64,000 nucleotides of DNA from Phaeosaccion multiseriatum (taxonomy: Eukaryota > Ochrophyta, other classes): NCBI GenBank assembly GCA_965112735.1, contig OZ218950.1, forward strand, positions 992,001 through 1,056,000. Reading direction: 5' to 3'. Shown here piece by piece: positions 11,901 through 22,589 of this stretch. Both the position numbers and the translations under genes were made by a program. Positions within the stretch are counted from its first letter, which is position 1; every line of letters begins with the position of its first letter. The notes beneath the pieces are model-generated. The model was not told the origin of the DNA and did not search any database. It saw only the letters and a list, made by a program, of their open reading frames with translations.

Positions 11901-13128
11901 TCCCTCAGAAGAGCACAAATTTAAGTTTACCATGTGATATCGATTTTTAGGGTCGATAGTACGGATCGAGGGATGAGGAGCTTATATCGAAGTGTCCACC
12001 CATTGCTATCCTACACAGGTGCTCGTGGTTGAGGTGAGAGACACACGAGCTGTGGCGGCTGTGGCGGCTGTGGAGGAAGAAGAGGAGGAGGAAGAGATGG
12101 ACACCGCCCAGGGGGGCCAGCAGGAACAGCAACAGCAGAAGCTGGGGAGTTGCAAGTCAATAGCATGGTAAAATGAGGGAGGGGGAGGGGGAGGGCAGTC
12201 GCACCAGATGGCAGTGGACGCGTACACACCCACCTTTGGACGGGAGCTAGGGGCTCAGTGCCGAGGACGCTTCTCAGTCTGCTCTCTCCTTCTCCGGTAG
12301 CGCACATCGCGGAGGTGGTGGTAGTAGTAGTGTTAGTGTTAGTGGCGGTGCGCAAAGGCAACACCATGAGAGCGAGGGAGCCACTGCCGCTGCCGCTGGT
12401 GCTGCTGCTGGTGCTGTTGCTGCTGCTGCTGTCGGGGCGGGGGGTGGAGACTCCTCTGAGGCCTCTCGAAAGTTGCTCATCAACCCACTCTCACGGCAGC
12501 TGGTGCACCTTCGAGAGCGGCAGATGAGGCAGAGGGAGAGCGACGACGAGGCGGCAGCGGCGGAGGACCAACTGTTGCAGGAGCAGCAGAAGAAGAACGG
12601 CAACGGCAGAAAGAAGAGCCGCTCTTTGCTGAGGAGGCGAAGCAGCAGCAGTAGTAGCAGCAGCAGCAGCAGCGGAGGTACTGTTAGTACTGGTACTGGC
12701 GGGAGTGGGAGAGGCAGCATCGACAGCAGCGCTGATGACAGCAGTACCACCAACAGCAGCAGCTCACAGATGGCCAAGCAGCGGCAGGGGGACTGGGGGG
12801 GGCATTTTCATCTGGGCACCAAGATGAAGCGCCTCATGATGGAGGGAAGTAACACACAGCAGAGGAGCGACGGGACTCCGGGAGGGGCTCAGGTACATAC
12901 CACGTGATTACTTGACTTACGTAAGCTAACTTTAAGAAAATGTTACTTTCCCAACGATAGCTGAGCTTGCAGAGTGGGAATATGCGTGCCGGTGCGACCC
13001 GAAGCCACAGGGTATGGCCTCCCACGTACGTCAGTACCTGCAGCACGCCGCATCCATCAAGGAAGGCGCCCTCCACGCAAGGAGGGCAGTACGCGGAAAG
13101 CCGAGGGGGGGGGACAGCTGTTTGGTAG
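7100..13128 (+). CDS. Coiled-coil protein gene with frame breaks in its 5' half (possible pseudogene)
   Basis: Exon-like blocks: about 7242-7543 (Ser/Gly-rich; start uncertain, an ATG in good context lies near 7242), 7711-7877, 8231-8350, 8571-8690, 8977-9065, 10843-10960, about 11546-11690, 12019-12167, 12301-12892, 12961-13128 (stop TAG). Several encode heptad-like helices, for example [35 protein letters not shown] and [19 protein letters not shown]. The last three exons join in perfect phase. Upstream the frame fails at a G-run near 7850, at an in-frame TGA at 8686-8688, at the 10960/11546 junction and at a TAG near 11647. Either the gene is decaying, the assembly has indels, or some junctions are misread. 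The family is not recognised; a structural role is only a guess from the coiled coils. Confidence 0.45.
9066..10683. repeat. (GTGA)n tetranucleotide array, 1.6 kb
   Basis: The array begins directly at the donor of exon 8977-9065 (GTGAGTCAG) and runs to about 10683 with scattered variants (GTAA, GTGG, ATTG). Its reverse strand gives a 578-residue Thr-His-Ser-Leu frame that is an artefact of the repeat. Confidence 0.97.
11710..11834. repeat. (ATGG)n microsatellite
   Basis: Tetranucleotide repeat inside an apparent intron of the coiled-coil gene, close behind a donor at about 11691. Confidence 0.95.
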
Positions 13129-13678
13129 TGTGTGAGGCAAGGCAGTGGCACCCCTTCTCACCCCTGCTCATTGCAGCTGTCGAACAGCCTATAGTTCACT
13201 CCAAGCCGCTCGATAAAGAAGCGATACATGTTGAGAGGAGAAGGTGCAGGTGTATATTGACGTTGCTAATGCCTTAGAGTACCTTCCTGACTACCTTGCC
13301 CCTCCGACCCTGTGCTCCAACGCCGTAGACGCTCCTAACCCTCCCTCAAACTCCCTCCATGCCACTTCAGGCATATCGGCATGTCCGCGTTGACCACGCC
13401 TTGAAGTCAACGAAAATAAAAGTAAAGTCTCGGCCGGGGGAAATGGCCGGAACGATGTCCGGAACCTGTTCGCTGCATCCGAGGCATTACATCCATCAAT
13501 TGCAGCAGCATCGCCCTCCTCACTAAAGAAGCGACGGCCTCCAGTCACCTTGGCATTCTGGGGAGGCCATCATTCAAGAACCGTGGAGCAGCAGGCGCTA
13601 GGTTTCTTGCCTCTGTGAATAAGGAACGAGCGAAGAAAAAGGAACAGGGAGAAGAGAGGGGGGGTAGGAAGGGGAGAA
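13129..13678. other. Intergenic region between coiled-coil gene and receptor copy 2
   Basis: No coding sequence, RNA gene or repeat array is supported here. It must hold the promoter of receptor copy 2, whose ATG is at 13679; no clear TATA element was identified. Confidence 0.5.
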
Positions 13679-16600
13679 ATGACATCCCGGGACGTGTTGG
13701 TGTCGCTGTTTAATTGCACGGGAGGAGCTCGATGGAACAAGCACAGCGGATGGGACGAATTGGGCACCATTACACCGGGCAATCATCGACATCATTTGTA
13801 TGGGGTGAATAAGAAGGGGAGGGAGGGAGTGGGGGGGTGCTATTTAGAAAATGTTACAAGCGTAGTCGAGCTCTATCTACAATGGAATGGACTAGAAGGT
13901 GAGAGACGTGCTTGTCCTTCACGGTCCTGGCTGATGGGAGTCTAAAGAGACTGCTGCTGCCCTTGTCCACACACAGGCACGATACCGGCCGAGCTTGGCG
14001 GATTACAAGCACTGACGACGCTTTTCCTTAATTGCAACGAGTTGACAGGTGGGTTACAGGCATGATGCCATTCACACCTCGTCCCTTCTCCTCGCGTGTT
14101 CACAGTGCTGAGGGGCTTTTGGTGACGTGTTGCTGCTGCCCTTGTCCGCACACAGGCACGATACCGGCCGAGCTTGGCCGATTACAAGCACTGACGGAGC
14201 TTAGCCTTGGTGGCAACAAGTTGACAGGTGGGTTTTTACATGCATGATGCCATTCACACCTTGTCCCTTCTCCTCGCGTGTTCACAGTCCTGAGGGGCTT
14301 TTTAAGACGTGTTGCTGCTGCCTTTGTCCACACACAGGGACGATACCGGCCGAGCTTGGCCGATTACGAGCACTGACGGAGCTTCACCTTAATAACAACA
14401 AGTTGACAGGTGGGTTACAGGCATGATGCCATCCACACCTCGTCCCTTCTCCTCGCGTGTTCACAGTCCTGAGGGGCTTTTTTAAAGTCGTGTTGCTGCT
14501 GCCCTTGTCCACACACAGGCACGATACCGGCCGAGCTTGGCCGATTACAAGCACTGACGGTGCTTCGCCTTGATGGCAACGAGTTGACAGGTGGGTTACA
14601 GGCATGATGCCATCCACACCTCGTCCCTTCTCCTCGCGTGTTCACAGTGCTGAGGGGCTTTTTAAGACGTGTTGCTGCTGCCCTTGTCCACACACAGGCA
14701 CGATACCGGCCGAGCTTGGCGGATTACAAGCACTGACGGTGCTTTGCCTTTTTGACAACAAGTTGACAGGTGGGTTACAGGCATGATGCCATCCACACCT
14801 CGTCCCTTCTCCTCGTGTGTCCACAGTCCTGAGGGGCTTTTTATGACGTGTTGCTGCTGCCCTTGTCCACACACAGGCACGATACCGGCCGAGCTTGGCG
14901 GATTACAAGCACTGAGGTGGCTTCACCTCGGTGACAACAAGTTGACAGGTGGGTTTTTACAGGCATGATGCCATCCACACCTCGTCCCTTCTCCTCGCGT
15001 GTTCACAGTGCGGGGGGGCTTCTTAAGACGTGTTGCTGCTGCCCTTGTCCACACACAGGCACGATACCGGCCGAGCTTGGCGGATTACAAGCACTGACGG
15101 TGCTTAATTTCTATGGGAACGAGTTGACAGGTGGGTTTTAACAGGCATGATGCCATCCACACCTCGTCCCTTCTCCTCCCGTGCTCACGCACGGTAAGCC
15201 CTTCCAGATGGTCCGAAGCCTCCTCTCAGCGGTTTTGCTTGCTTGAATGACTCGTCTCTTGCTCCATACTCCATGGGATTCGACTGTACTTCGCGGTTAA
15301 GCAAACCACGAGTGACCTCCCGAGGAGAGGAGACCCCGCTCTGTCCTGCCTTGCTGCGTAGTAGGTGTAGCATTGGTTGGCGTGACTGACTCTCTCTGAC
15401 GCGCCGATCTCTCTTCTATGCGCGGTCCGCAGGCAACCCCGGTAGGCTACAAGACCGGGACAAAGTGCAGATTTGGCAGCGAGAGCTTCCGCTGACGACC
15501 GAGAGAGATATAGCCCGCTACGAGCTGCAGACTGAAAGGGCCTCCTTCATCACGCTCAAGGCCGAGCTTGAGCAGGCCAGACGAGACACAGAGTCTCTGC
15601 TGGAGGAGGCACAAAGAGCGTCGCTGTCCTCCGGGGTGGGCATGCTGCTGGCCGTTACGGACGCTGTAGCGAGCACCAGAGGCCCCAAGCAGAAGGAGCA
15701 CAGCTCTGAGGTGCAAGAGCAGCATCAGAGAGAAGGTGTTGAGGAAAGGGCCCAACTTCCAACAGCCTCCTGGAGGGGTCTACTCAAGGCGATTGAGCTC
15801 ATGTCCAAAGGCAAAGCGACGCAGGACAATGGCACAATCGGGACAGAGGCTCTGGCTGAGATGGTGCAGGAGGAAAGGCGGGCAAGCGGGCACTGGGACT
15901 CTCTCAAGATGCATCAGAACATACTGAGGGAGTGGAGCCCGCCTGTGTCGGGGGAGGCTCGGGCGGAAGAGGTTAGCATTGGTGAGATCGAGGCGGTGTT
16001 GGTTGACAACAATGGGTTTACGGGGGCGAGCTTGCATGAGGTCGTGGCTGCTCGAGACGGGGAGAGGAAAAACCTGGTGGACGCGATGAGCCAGCTCCTT
16101 CTGATGAGTGCGAGAGAGGAGCTTCCCGACAAGATCGACGCCGAGAAGAGAGAGATCGAGAGTGTAGAGGGTCTGCTGGCACCGCTGAAAGAGTTCCAAC
16201 TGTCATTTAGGGACCTACTTGAGGAGGGCGGAGGGCAGGGCGAAGACGAAAGCTTCGACATTGGAGCGCTGTGGGGGCAGGACGTTGACGAAAGCTTCGA
16301 CATTGGTGCGCTGTGCACAGAGGCGCTGCAAGCTGTGAGCCAGTGGGAGGCAGCGCACGATCTCGCTGCCCTCGCGCAGGGCACTGACGGGTGCTGCAGA
16401 GAGCTAGGGCAGGCGCTGGCGAAAGCGCTTGGGTCGCTGGGAGGCACAAGCCCCGGAGTCGAGGAGGGAGCAGGAGCTGTGGGAGAGAGCGAGGAGGACG
16501 ATGGCGACGTACGGCGATGCCTTCGACTGGCGGCCGAGGCGCAGGCGGCAGTCAACGACGAAGAGAGCGGCAGCGAACTAAGCTCCTTGCTCAAAGACCT

Positions 16601-17907
16601 TCCGCTCGTCGCCGTCCTGCAGGCTGGGGAGCGCCTGCTCGCGTACCACCAACAGAGGGTGGAGACCATGGAGGGACTGGGCGCCAGACGAGGCATCTTC
16701 CTCGACGTGCTCGCTCAGCAGCAGGGGGTAAGCATCGCCTTCCACCACACCTTTGCACTCTCGTCACTCTCTCTATGTCTTTATCTCCGCTCGAAGATAC
16801 TCAGCACAGAGGAGCGAAAGTGCTCCACGAAGTGTGTGGCTCTGACAGAGTCCATTGTGCCGCTCGACGCCTCCTTTCTTTGGAGACTTGACCTGCTCTT
16901 CTGACACGTCCTGTGCCCTCCAGGTGGTGTCCAGCGCGTGCTACCCTCCCGACAACAGCGGACTGAAGGCCCTCCGCGGAGACCTGCACGACCTTCAGGA
17001 CGAGATGGAAATACTGAAGACCCGAATCCCCCAGAAGCAGCGCCGGGGAGAGCCCACCGACGGCCTGCAGGCAGAGCTGAGCCGCGTCATCTCCGACATT
17101 AGTCGGAAGGTAGGGCGAGTGTTGTATGGGGTTGGCTTACGAGTAGTGGGTCCGCAGGGGAGCTCTCGATCCTCCCCTCCTCTTGGGCACGCAGTGTCAC
17201 GCGACTGACGTCTCTCCTCTCCCGTTGGTTGTGCGGCTGTGCTCCTCTGCCCAAGTAGAAGCTAAGCCGGCACATCATGGCGGAGGAGAGCAAGCTGTAC
17301 CGCCTGGCGCAGGAGCACTTCCCCGAGCTGCTGCTGGAGGGCAACGAGTGGGGCAAGGAGGTGGGCATTGACGCCTCCTCCTTTGGGGCAGAGGCGCGGC
17401 GCCTGGGCCTGCTGGCAGATGGCCGGACGCTGCAGAGCTTCGCCAAGCATACGCTGCTCTCCACGCAGGCGGGAAGGCGTGTCTACCTCGTGGAGGAGGC
17501 AGGGGAGTCCATGGCAGAGCAGCAGCAGGACGGTGTGCCTCTCCGGCGGAAAATGGTGGTTAAAGAGTTCAGCTTGAAGCTGGAACGGGACATGCGGCAC
17601 TTCTACAGACAGGTGCGTCTGGCCTGTCCCTCTCACGCATAGCCGTAAGTTGCTGACAAGTGAGCCCAAACGCACGCACTCACGTCAGAGCCTGCTCTCC
17701 CCTCCTCCTCACCTCCCGCCCTCCGTGACCAACAGGTTGCCCTGCTGCACCAGCTGAGGCATCCCAATCTCGTGGGCGTGTGTGCTGTGTTCCAGGACGT
17801 CACGGCGGGCTCTTGCTACCTGCAGATGCCGCACTATGGGGGAGGAGATGTCCGAGCCTGGATGGACGCCAACCCCGCCACGGCCAGGGATGCCGTCTTC
17901 TGCGCGC

Positions 17908-17954
<47 letters not shown>

Positions 17955-19500
17955 CAGAGGGTGGACTGAGCGGAGAACAGAGTCAAACACCCCGCCCAAA
18001 CGTTCTATCCAGTTCTACCTTTCCACTGAGCATCTCTTCGCTTCCGTCCGCCGTCCGCGCCTCGCAGATTCTGAGCGACGTGTTGGCCGGGCTGCACCAC
18101 CTTCACGCAAACGGCCTCGTGCACTGCGACCTCAAGCCCTCCAACGTGCTGCTCACCACGCGAGGCACCGCCGTGCTGTCGGACTTTGACGGGCTACGCA
18201 AGGGGGACAACTTGGCCAGCGGCATGGGATCGACCACTTTTGTAGGAGGCATCCAGGGAACTATGGGCTACCTCCCTCCAGAGCTGCTGCAATCGCCAGG
18301 CACGAGTGTGATGAAAAACCTCATCACTCCAAGCGTCGACATGTTCGCTTTCGGGAGGGTTGCGGAGGAGCTGCTACAAGAAGGGGTGCAGCTCAGTTGG
18401 CGAAGAGGGGAGGGAGGCGACAGGAAGGCAGAGCACCGCAGGAGATGGGACTCGCTCAAAGGCTTGATCACTGCACTGGTGGCTGATGACCCGGCCAAGA
18501 GGATGAGCAGCTCGGACGCGCTGGCCCACCCTCTCTTGGTGGAGCTCGGTAGGAGGACCGCGGAGGGAGAGGACAGGGTGAAGCAGCGCAAGCTCCAGTG
18601 CGGCGTCTGCTTTGACACATTCCTCGCTGCGGAGGGGGTGCAATGCGGCGCGGAGCACTTCATCTGTGACGAGTGCCTGGAAGGGTACGTGACGGCCAAG
18701 AGCGAGTCTGAAGAGAGGAAGGCGCTGTACAAGGGCGGGCTGCAGTGCCCCCAGCCTGGCTGCGCATCAAGTCCCTTCCAAGGACACACCATTGCCAGCC
18801 ACGTGTCCGCCTCCGTGTATGAGGCATATCGCACGGCGCTCAACGCGGGGCTGGAGACCAAGGTTGTGCAAGGCATGGAGAGGGTTCACGAGGTGAGGAT
18901 GAAGGTGGCTGGGGGTGAGGATGATGATGGATGGAGATCGTTTGGTGTGTTGCTAGATGCCGTTCTTATGGGCCATTCATGTGGACTGTGTGGCGACTGT
19001 GTGTGGCTTGTCTTCACCGTTGCTGCCTCTCCTCTCGCTATTTGCGTCCCCTCGTTGTGCAGGAGAGGCTGGAGGCGATGCGCAGAGACTTTGCCAATCG
19101 ATCGGCGGCCGACGCCCTCGAGGAGGAGGCCCGTCAGCACTCGCTCCGTGTCATCGAAACGGTCATCAACCTGGCCTGCCCACGCTGCAAGCAGGCCTTC
19201 GTGGACTTCACCGGTTGCTTCGCCCTCACGTGCGGCCGCTGTTCTGCGGCCTTTTGTGCCTACTGCCTCGCGGACTGCGGCAGCGACGCTCACGCACACG
19301 TGGCATCATGTGCTCTGAAACGAACTGGAGGTTTATACGCCAGCGTCGACGACGTCGAGGCCGCCCAAAAGGGCAGGAGGGAGAAGCTGCTGGCGGCCTA
19401 CCTGCAGCCTCTGCGGGCAGAAGTGCGCGTCAGGGTGGTGGAGCTGCTCCAGCCACACGTGAAGGACCTGGGTCTCTCCATCGGACGGCCAGGAAACTGA
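13679..19500 (+). CDS. LRR / coiled-coil / non-RD kinase / RING-IBR receptor-like protein, copy 2 (complete)
   Basis: Exons 13679-13898, seven LRR exons (13977-14048, 14156-14227, 14338-14409, 14519-14590, 14698-14769, 14877-14948, 15059-15130), 15433-16727, 16924-17109, 17262-17612, 17736-17909, 18068-18892, 19063-19500. All phases agree; total 1330 residues. Residues 1-73 form an LRR N-cap (VLVSLFNCTGGARWNKHSGW). LRRs span 74-241, the helical linker about 242-735, kinase about 736-1085 (Lys in VVKEF, loop HCDLKPSN, DFDG), RING about 1090-1150 (CGVCFDTF...CGAEHFICDEC), and the cysteine cluster starting CPRCKQAFVDFTGC lies near residue 1225. There is no signal peptide, so it is probably cytosolic. 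The terminal LRR exon of copy 1 is missing, yet the frame survives because flanking introns are both phase 1. It could be an intracellular pattern receptor signalling by phosphorylation and ubiquitination; ligand and targets are unknown. Confidence 0.87.
13977..15130 (+). repeat. Tandem LRR exon-intron cassettes, copy 2 array (7 units)
   Basis: Seven 72-nt phase-1 exons spaced about 180 bp apart with nearly identical introns. The variable segments read TLFLNCNEL, ELSLGGNKL, ELHLNNNKL, VLRLDGNEL, VLCLFDNKL, WLHLGDNKL and VLNFYGNEL, while the preceding GTIPAELG part is nearly constant. Confidence 0.93.
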
Positions 19501-19929
19501 GATCTAGAACAGGAGGGCAGGACGGCGGGGGGGCTCATGAAATAGACAGAGGGCTCGAGTGAGTGTTGTGCCCAGTATAGCGGTATAGCGGTATACTTGA
19601 GGAACACGCACACCACGTCCTACAGGCCTACAGGGCAAGGAGTGGGGGGCTAAGGTGGAGGCAGGCAGGCGAGGCTTTCATCCATTTTTCCTGTGTCCAT
19701 TCATTTAGTAATAATTCATGCATTCTTTCATAAGATAGCTACTTGCTGAAGCCAACAAGAGATGAGCGAGGACGGCTCTGTCCTATCCCTTGTACGCTCT
19801 CATACTACCGACCACTTGCCGTACTGTGTTGAGCTCGGCGGGTAGGGGTCGAGAGAAGAAACAAGCAGGAACGGAGGGGACGCTGGAAGCAAGGCCGTAG
19901 GGCGGAGGGCCGAGGTCCCCTCCTTCGCA
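15190..19929 (+). repeat. Segmental duplication, unit 2
   Basis: Counterpart of 1199-5969. Its left junction places intron sequence of an LRR cassette directly against the old donor of the terminal LRR exon (GCACGGTAAG near 15189-15198), leaving a stranded donor with no exon before it. Confidence 0.95.
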
Positions 19930-20217
19930 TTTGAGACAGACTCAACAATCCGAAGAAAAATCGCCCTCCAAAGTTCAAGTCAAGGCAAGAGCAACAAGCC
20001 CCACTATGATAAAAACGAAGGGTGGGAAGAGGATTTTGTTTTTGTTTTTTGTTTTGTTCGTAACAAATGCTTAATTTAATGCATCTTCTTTGTTACGAAC
20101 AAAGAATAATGATTTTTTTTTTTAAAAAAATGTTTAAAGCATCTTCTTTGCATGTTGTGTCTCTCCGCAAGACTCACAGCTGGGTGCCCAAACTCAAAAA
20201 AAAAACACCCCACAAAC
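19501..20217. other. Intergenic region: duplicated 3' flank, then AT-rich segment with hairpin
   Basis: 19501-19929 repeats the receptor 3' flank. 19930-20217 is unique and unusually AT-rich for this window, with T and A runs and a strong inverted repeat at 20053-20103. It precedes the ATG of the At4g14100-like gene and may include its promoter. Confidence 0.7.
20053..20103. repeat. Perfect 15-bp inverted repeat
   Basis: Left arm TTTGTTCGTAACAAA (20053-20067) and right arm TTTGTTACGAACAAA (20089-20103) are perfect reverse complements around a 21-nt spacer. It may be a hairpin, a binding site or a remnant of a small transposable element. Confidence 0.85.
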
Positions 20218-21556
20218 ATGCTTATCCTCCCGCTTCTCTCGCTGCTCCTTGGCCTCCTCGCAGTCGTGTCCGCGGGAGGCCCCCCAGACTATCCATCTTG
20301 GCCCCCGACGTTTCACGCTTCCTGTTGGCAAAGCAGGGGAGGTGATTTGGCACTCGTTGATCTCTGGTAAGTTGTTTCCGCTCTCCTCCCCCTCCTCCAA
20401 TCGCATCGAGTGTAAGCAGGCTGAACGCTGTGTCCCTCGTCCTTCGTTGCTTGCCGTCCCCCCTTCCCCTGCCCACGTTCTTCATCAGCTGAACACTTTT
20501 GTGCCCCCTGAACACGTTTGTGCCCTCCGCCCCCCCCCCCTCCCCTTTCGCTTTCAAAGGTACGACTACCCTGGCGGCCACAACCTCAATATCATCACTT
20601 CTCAGGGGGGTGAAGCCAAAGGGCCCCTGTTCGACAATGAGACCCCGTCCGGTTCGACGTACTACTACACGCCCCAGGTAAAGTGTGTCTTGATCGTTTC
20701 CAGCCTCTACTACTGCTGTGTCGGGCCATCACTAACAGCAGTCTCATGCACGAGTGAAGAGCGCAACTTTAGAGTTTGGTATCTTACGGCCTGCTGCTGC
20801 TGGTGCTCCCCTTTCCACCAACTGCTTCCTGCTGCTCTCTGCCGAAACCCTTTGCCTGGCGGTACGACAGACTGGCGAGTGCTCCGTGATCGAGATGGGG
20901 GTGGGGCTGCTGCCTCCTAACTGGCTCGAGGGCGCCACTTACCTGGGCCAAGAGGGCGTAAGTTCTTCAAGATAGCGAGAGAGAGAGATGGAGATGACAG
21001 AGGGGGGGGGGGAGAGAGGAGGGAGAAGGGAAGGGAAGGGGAGAGAGAAAGGTCTTCCTCTACACAGAACGCCACACAGAGCTTGCCGTCGTGATCTGCC
21101 CACTCCTCCCCGGGCCTTGTCCCTCGTTCGCCGTCCCTGACAACCCCCCCCCCCCCCAACACCCAACACCACCGCCAACACCCCCATCAGGTGGGCATCT
21201 ACCCCTGCACCTACAAATGGGAGAAGGGTGACTCCGACATTCCCCACACACCCTTCGTGACTTACTGGAGCGAATGTGGCTCGGACAGGCCTGTCAAGTG
21301 GATCTTCTTTGACGGTGCCGTGTTCAACGTGATTCGCTTCGAGGAGGGCGTCTCTCCACCGAGTGACTTGGTGCAGATACCCGACTACTGTCCGAGCGGT
21401 CACGGCAGCGACGGTGGAGGCGGCTTGCGGCAGGGCACTGCTACTGCTAGCACTAGCACTAGCACAAGCACTGGTAGTAGTACTACCGCTACTGCCAGTC
21501 GTGGCAGTATCGGTAGTATTCGTGGTAGCAGCAGCCGGAGCAGGAGCGGCGCAAAG

Positions 21557-21587
<31 letters not shown>

Positions 21588-21688
21588 TTGGTGATACAGC
21601 AGTGGCGGCCGCACAGATGGCGGCAGGGACTGCAGAAGAGCCGTCCGCCGGGCTCATGCGGAGGCTCCAGAGGCTGCATAAGGCATGA
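20218..21688 (+). CDS. Secreted protein of the plant At4g14100-like family
   Basis: Exons 20218-20366, 20560-20677, 20871-20957 and 21191-21688 join in phase to 283 residues. The N-terminus MLILPLLSLLLGLLAVVSAG is a clear signal peptide. The mature part matches, as I remember the family, the uncharacterised plant protein At4g14100 and relatives: PPxYPxWPPTFH, LVDLWYDYPGGHNLN, LLPPNWLEGATYLGQE, then YKWEKG and RPVKWIFFDGAVFNVIRFE and a closing PDYC. It is therefore probably secreted or luminal; its activity is unknown. After the conserved domain there is a Ser/Thr/Arg-rich tail with a poly-Ala run carrying one copy of the dispersed motif (AVGDTA). Downstream, gene 22140-38742 converges from the other strand. 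Confidence 0.85.
21581..21603 (+). repeat. Dispersed 20-nt motif (coding copy)
   Basis: GCAGCAGTTGGTGATACAGC sits at the end of a CAG run inside the last exon of the At4g14100-like gene, read as AVGDTA. Further clear copies: 6986-7007, 22031-22054, 24170-24187, 25065-25089, 25286-25302, 25375-25400, 26359-26393 (two), 26886-26942 (three), 40183-40203, 45315-45333, 49555-49576, 62103-62124; diverged copies at 7911-7954, 26531-26548 and 30721-30737. Confidence 0.9.
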
Positions 21689-22044
21689 GCACGGACAGTT
21701 TCAGTTTATTGACCTCGATCGATCAATGTCGACCATGTCGATACTATCTATCGATATGCCGCGACGGGCCGAGTTCCTCCTGGGGTATTTGTTCGCGAGG
21801 TTGCCTCCCCGAGTGGTCTCTCCACCCTGTGTATGTATATATGTTGACAATCTGTTACTCAGTTAGTCAACACCATTGTAATGAATCGAAGATGGACGAC
21901 GACAAGTTGCACTGGGCTCTATATTACTCCTCCATGCACAGCTGTCCTTCAAGACCGAGAAGGATGGTTAGTCGATATGGCATCCGGGGCTCAGTAGAGT
22001 GGAGCTCTTCCCCCGCCCGGGCACCGACACCTGCTGTATCACCA

Positions 22045-22081
<37 letters not shown>

Positions 22082-22139
22082 CTGCTTTTTGATGCTCGTC
22101 TACTTTGGCCTCTATGTCTGGCGCCTCCTTCCTGTGGCG
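21689..22139. other. Convergent intergenic region
   Basis: Holds the 3' ends of two converging genes. Only a reverse copy of the dispersed motif (22031-22054) running into a CTG repeat stands out; no gene is seen. Confidence 0.6.
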
Positions 22140-22412
22140 TTACGAAAGTATGGCAGTAGACTGGGCGAACATGTTTGCCTCCATCGACTGATACCTCTGC
22201 TGCTTGAGCAACGCCTTCTGGAGCTGCAGAGCCACAGAACCGTCAGGCACAGCCACAGAAGGGGGAGACAGAGCAGAGGAGAGAGACACATAAAAGGAGA
22301 GGGACAGAGAGAGAGAGAGAGAGACATAAAAGGAGAGGGACAGAGAGAGAGAGAGAGAGAGAGACATAAAATGAGAGGGACACAGAGAGAGAGAGAGACA
22401 TAAAAGGAGAGG

Positions 22413-22464
<52 letters not shown>

Positions 22465-22557
22465 AGTCGATGAGTGCATAGTGTGGGCACGTTGGCAATA
22501 CTCCGTGCGTGTGTGTGCGCGCGCGTGCCTGTGCGCGTGCCCGCCTGCCTGCCTCTG

Positions 22558-22589
<32 letters not shown>

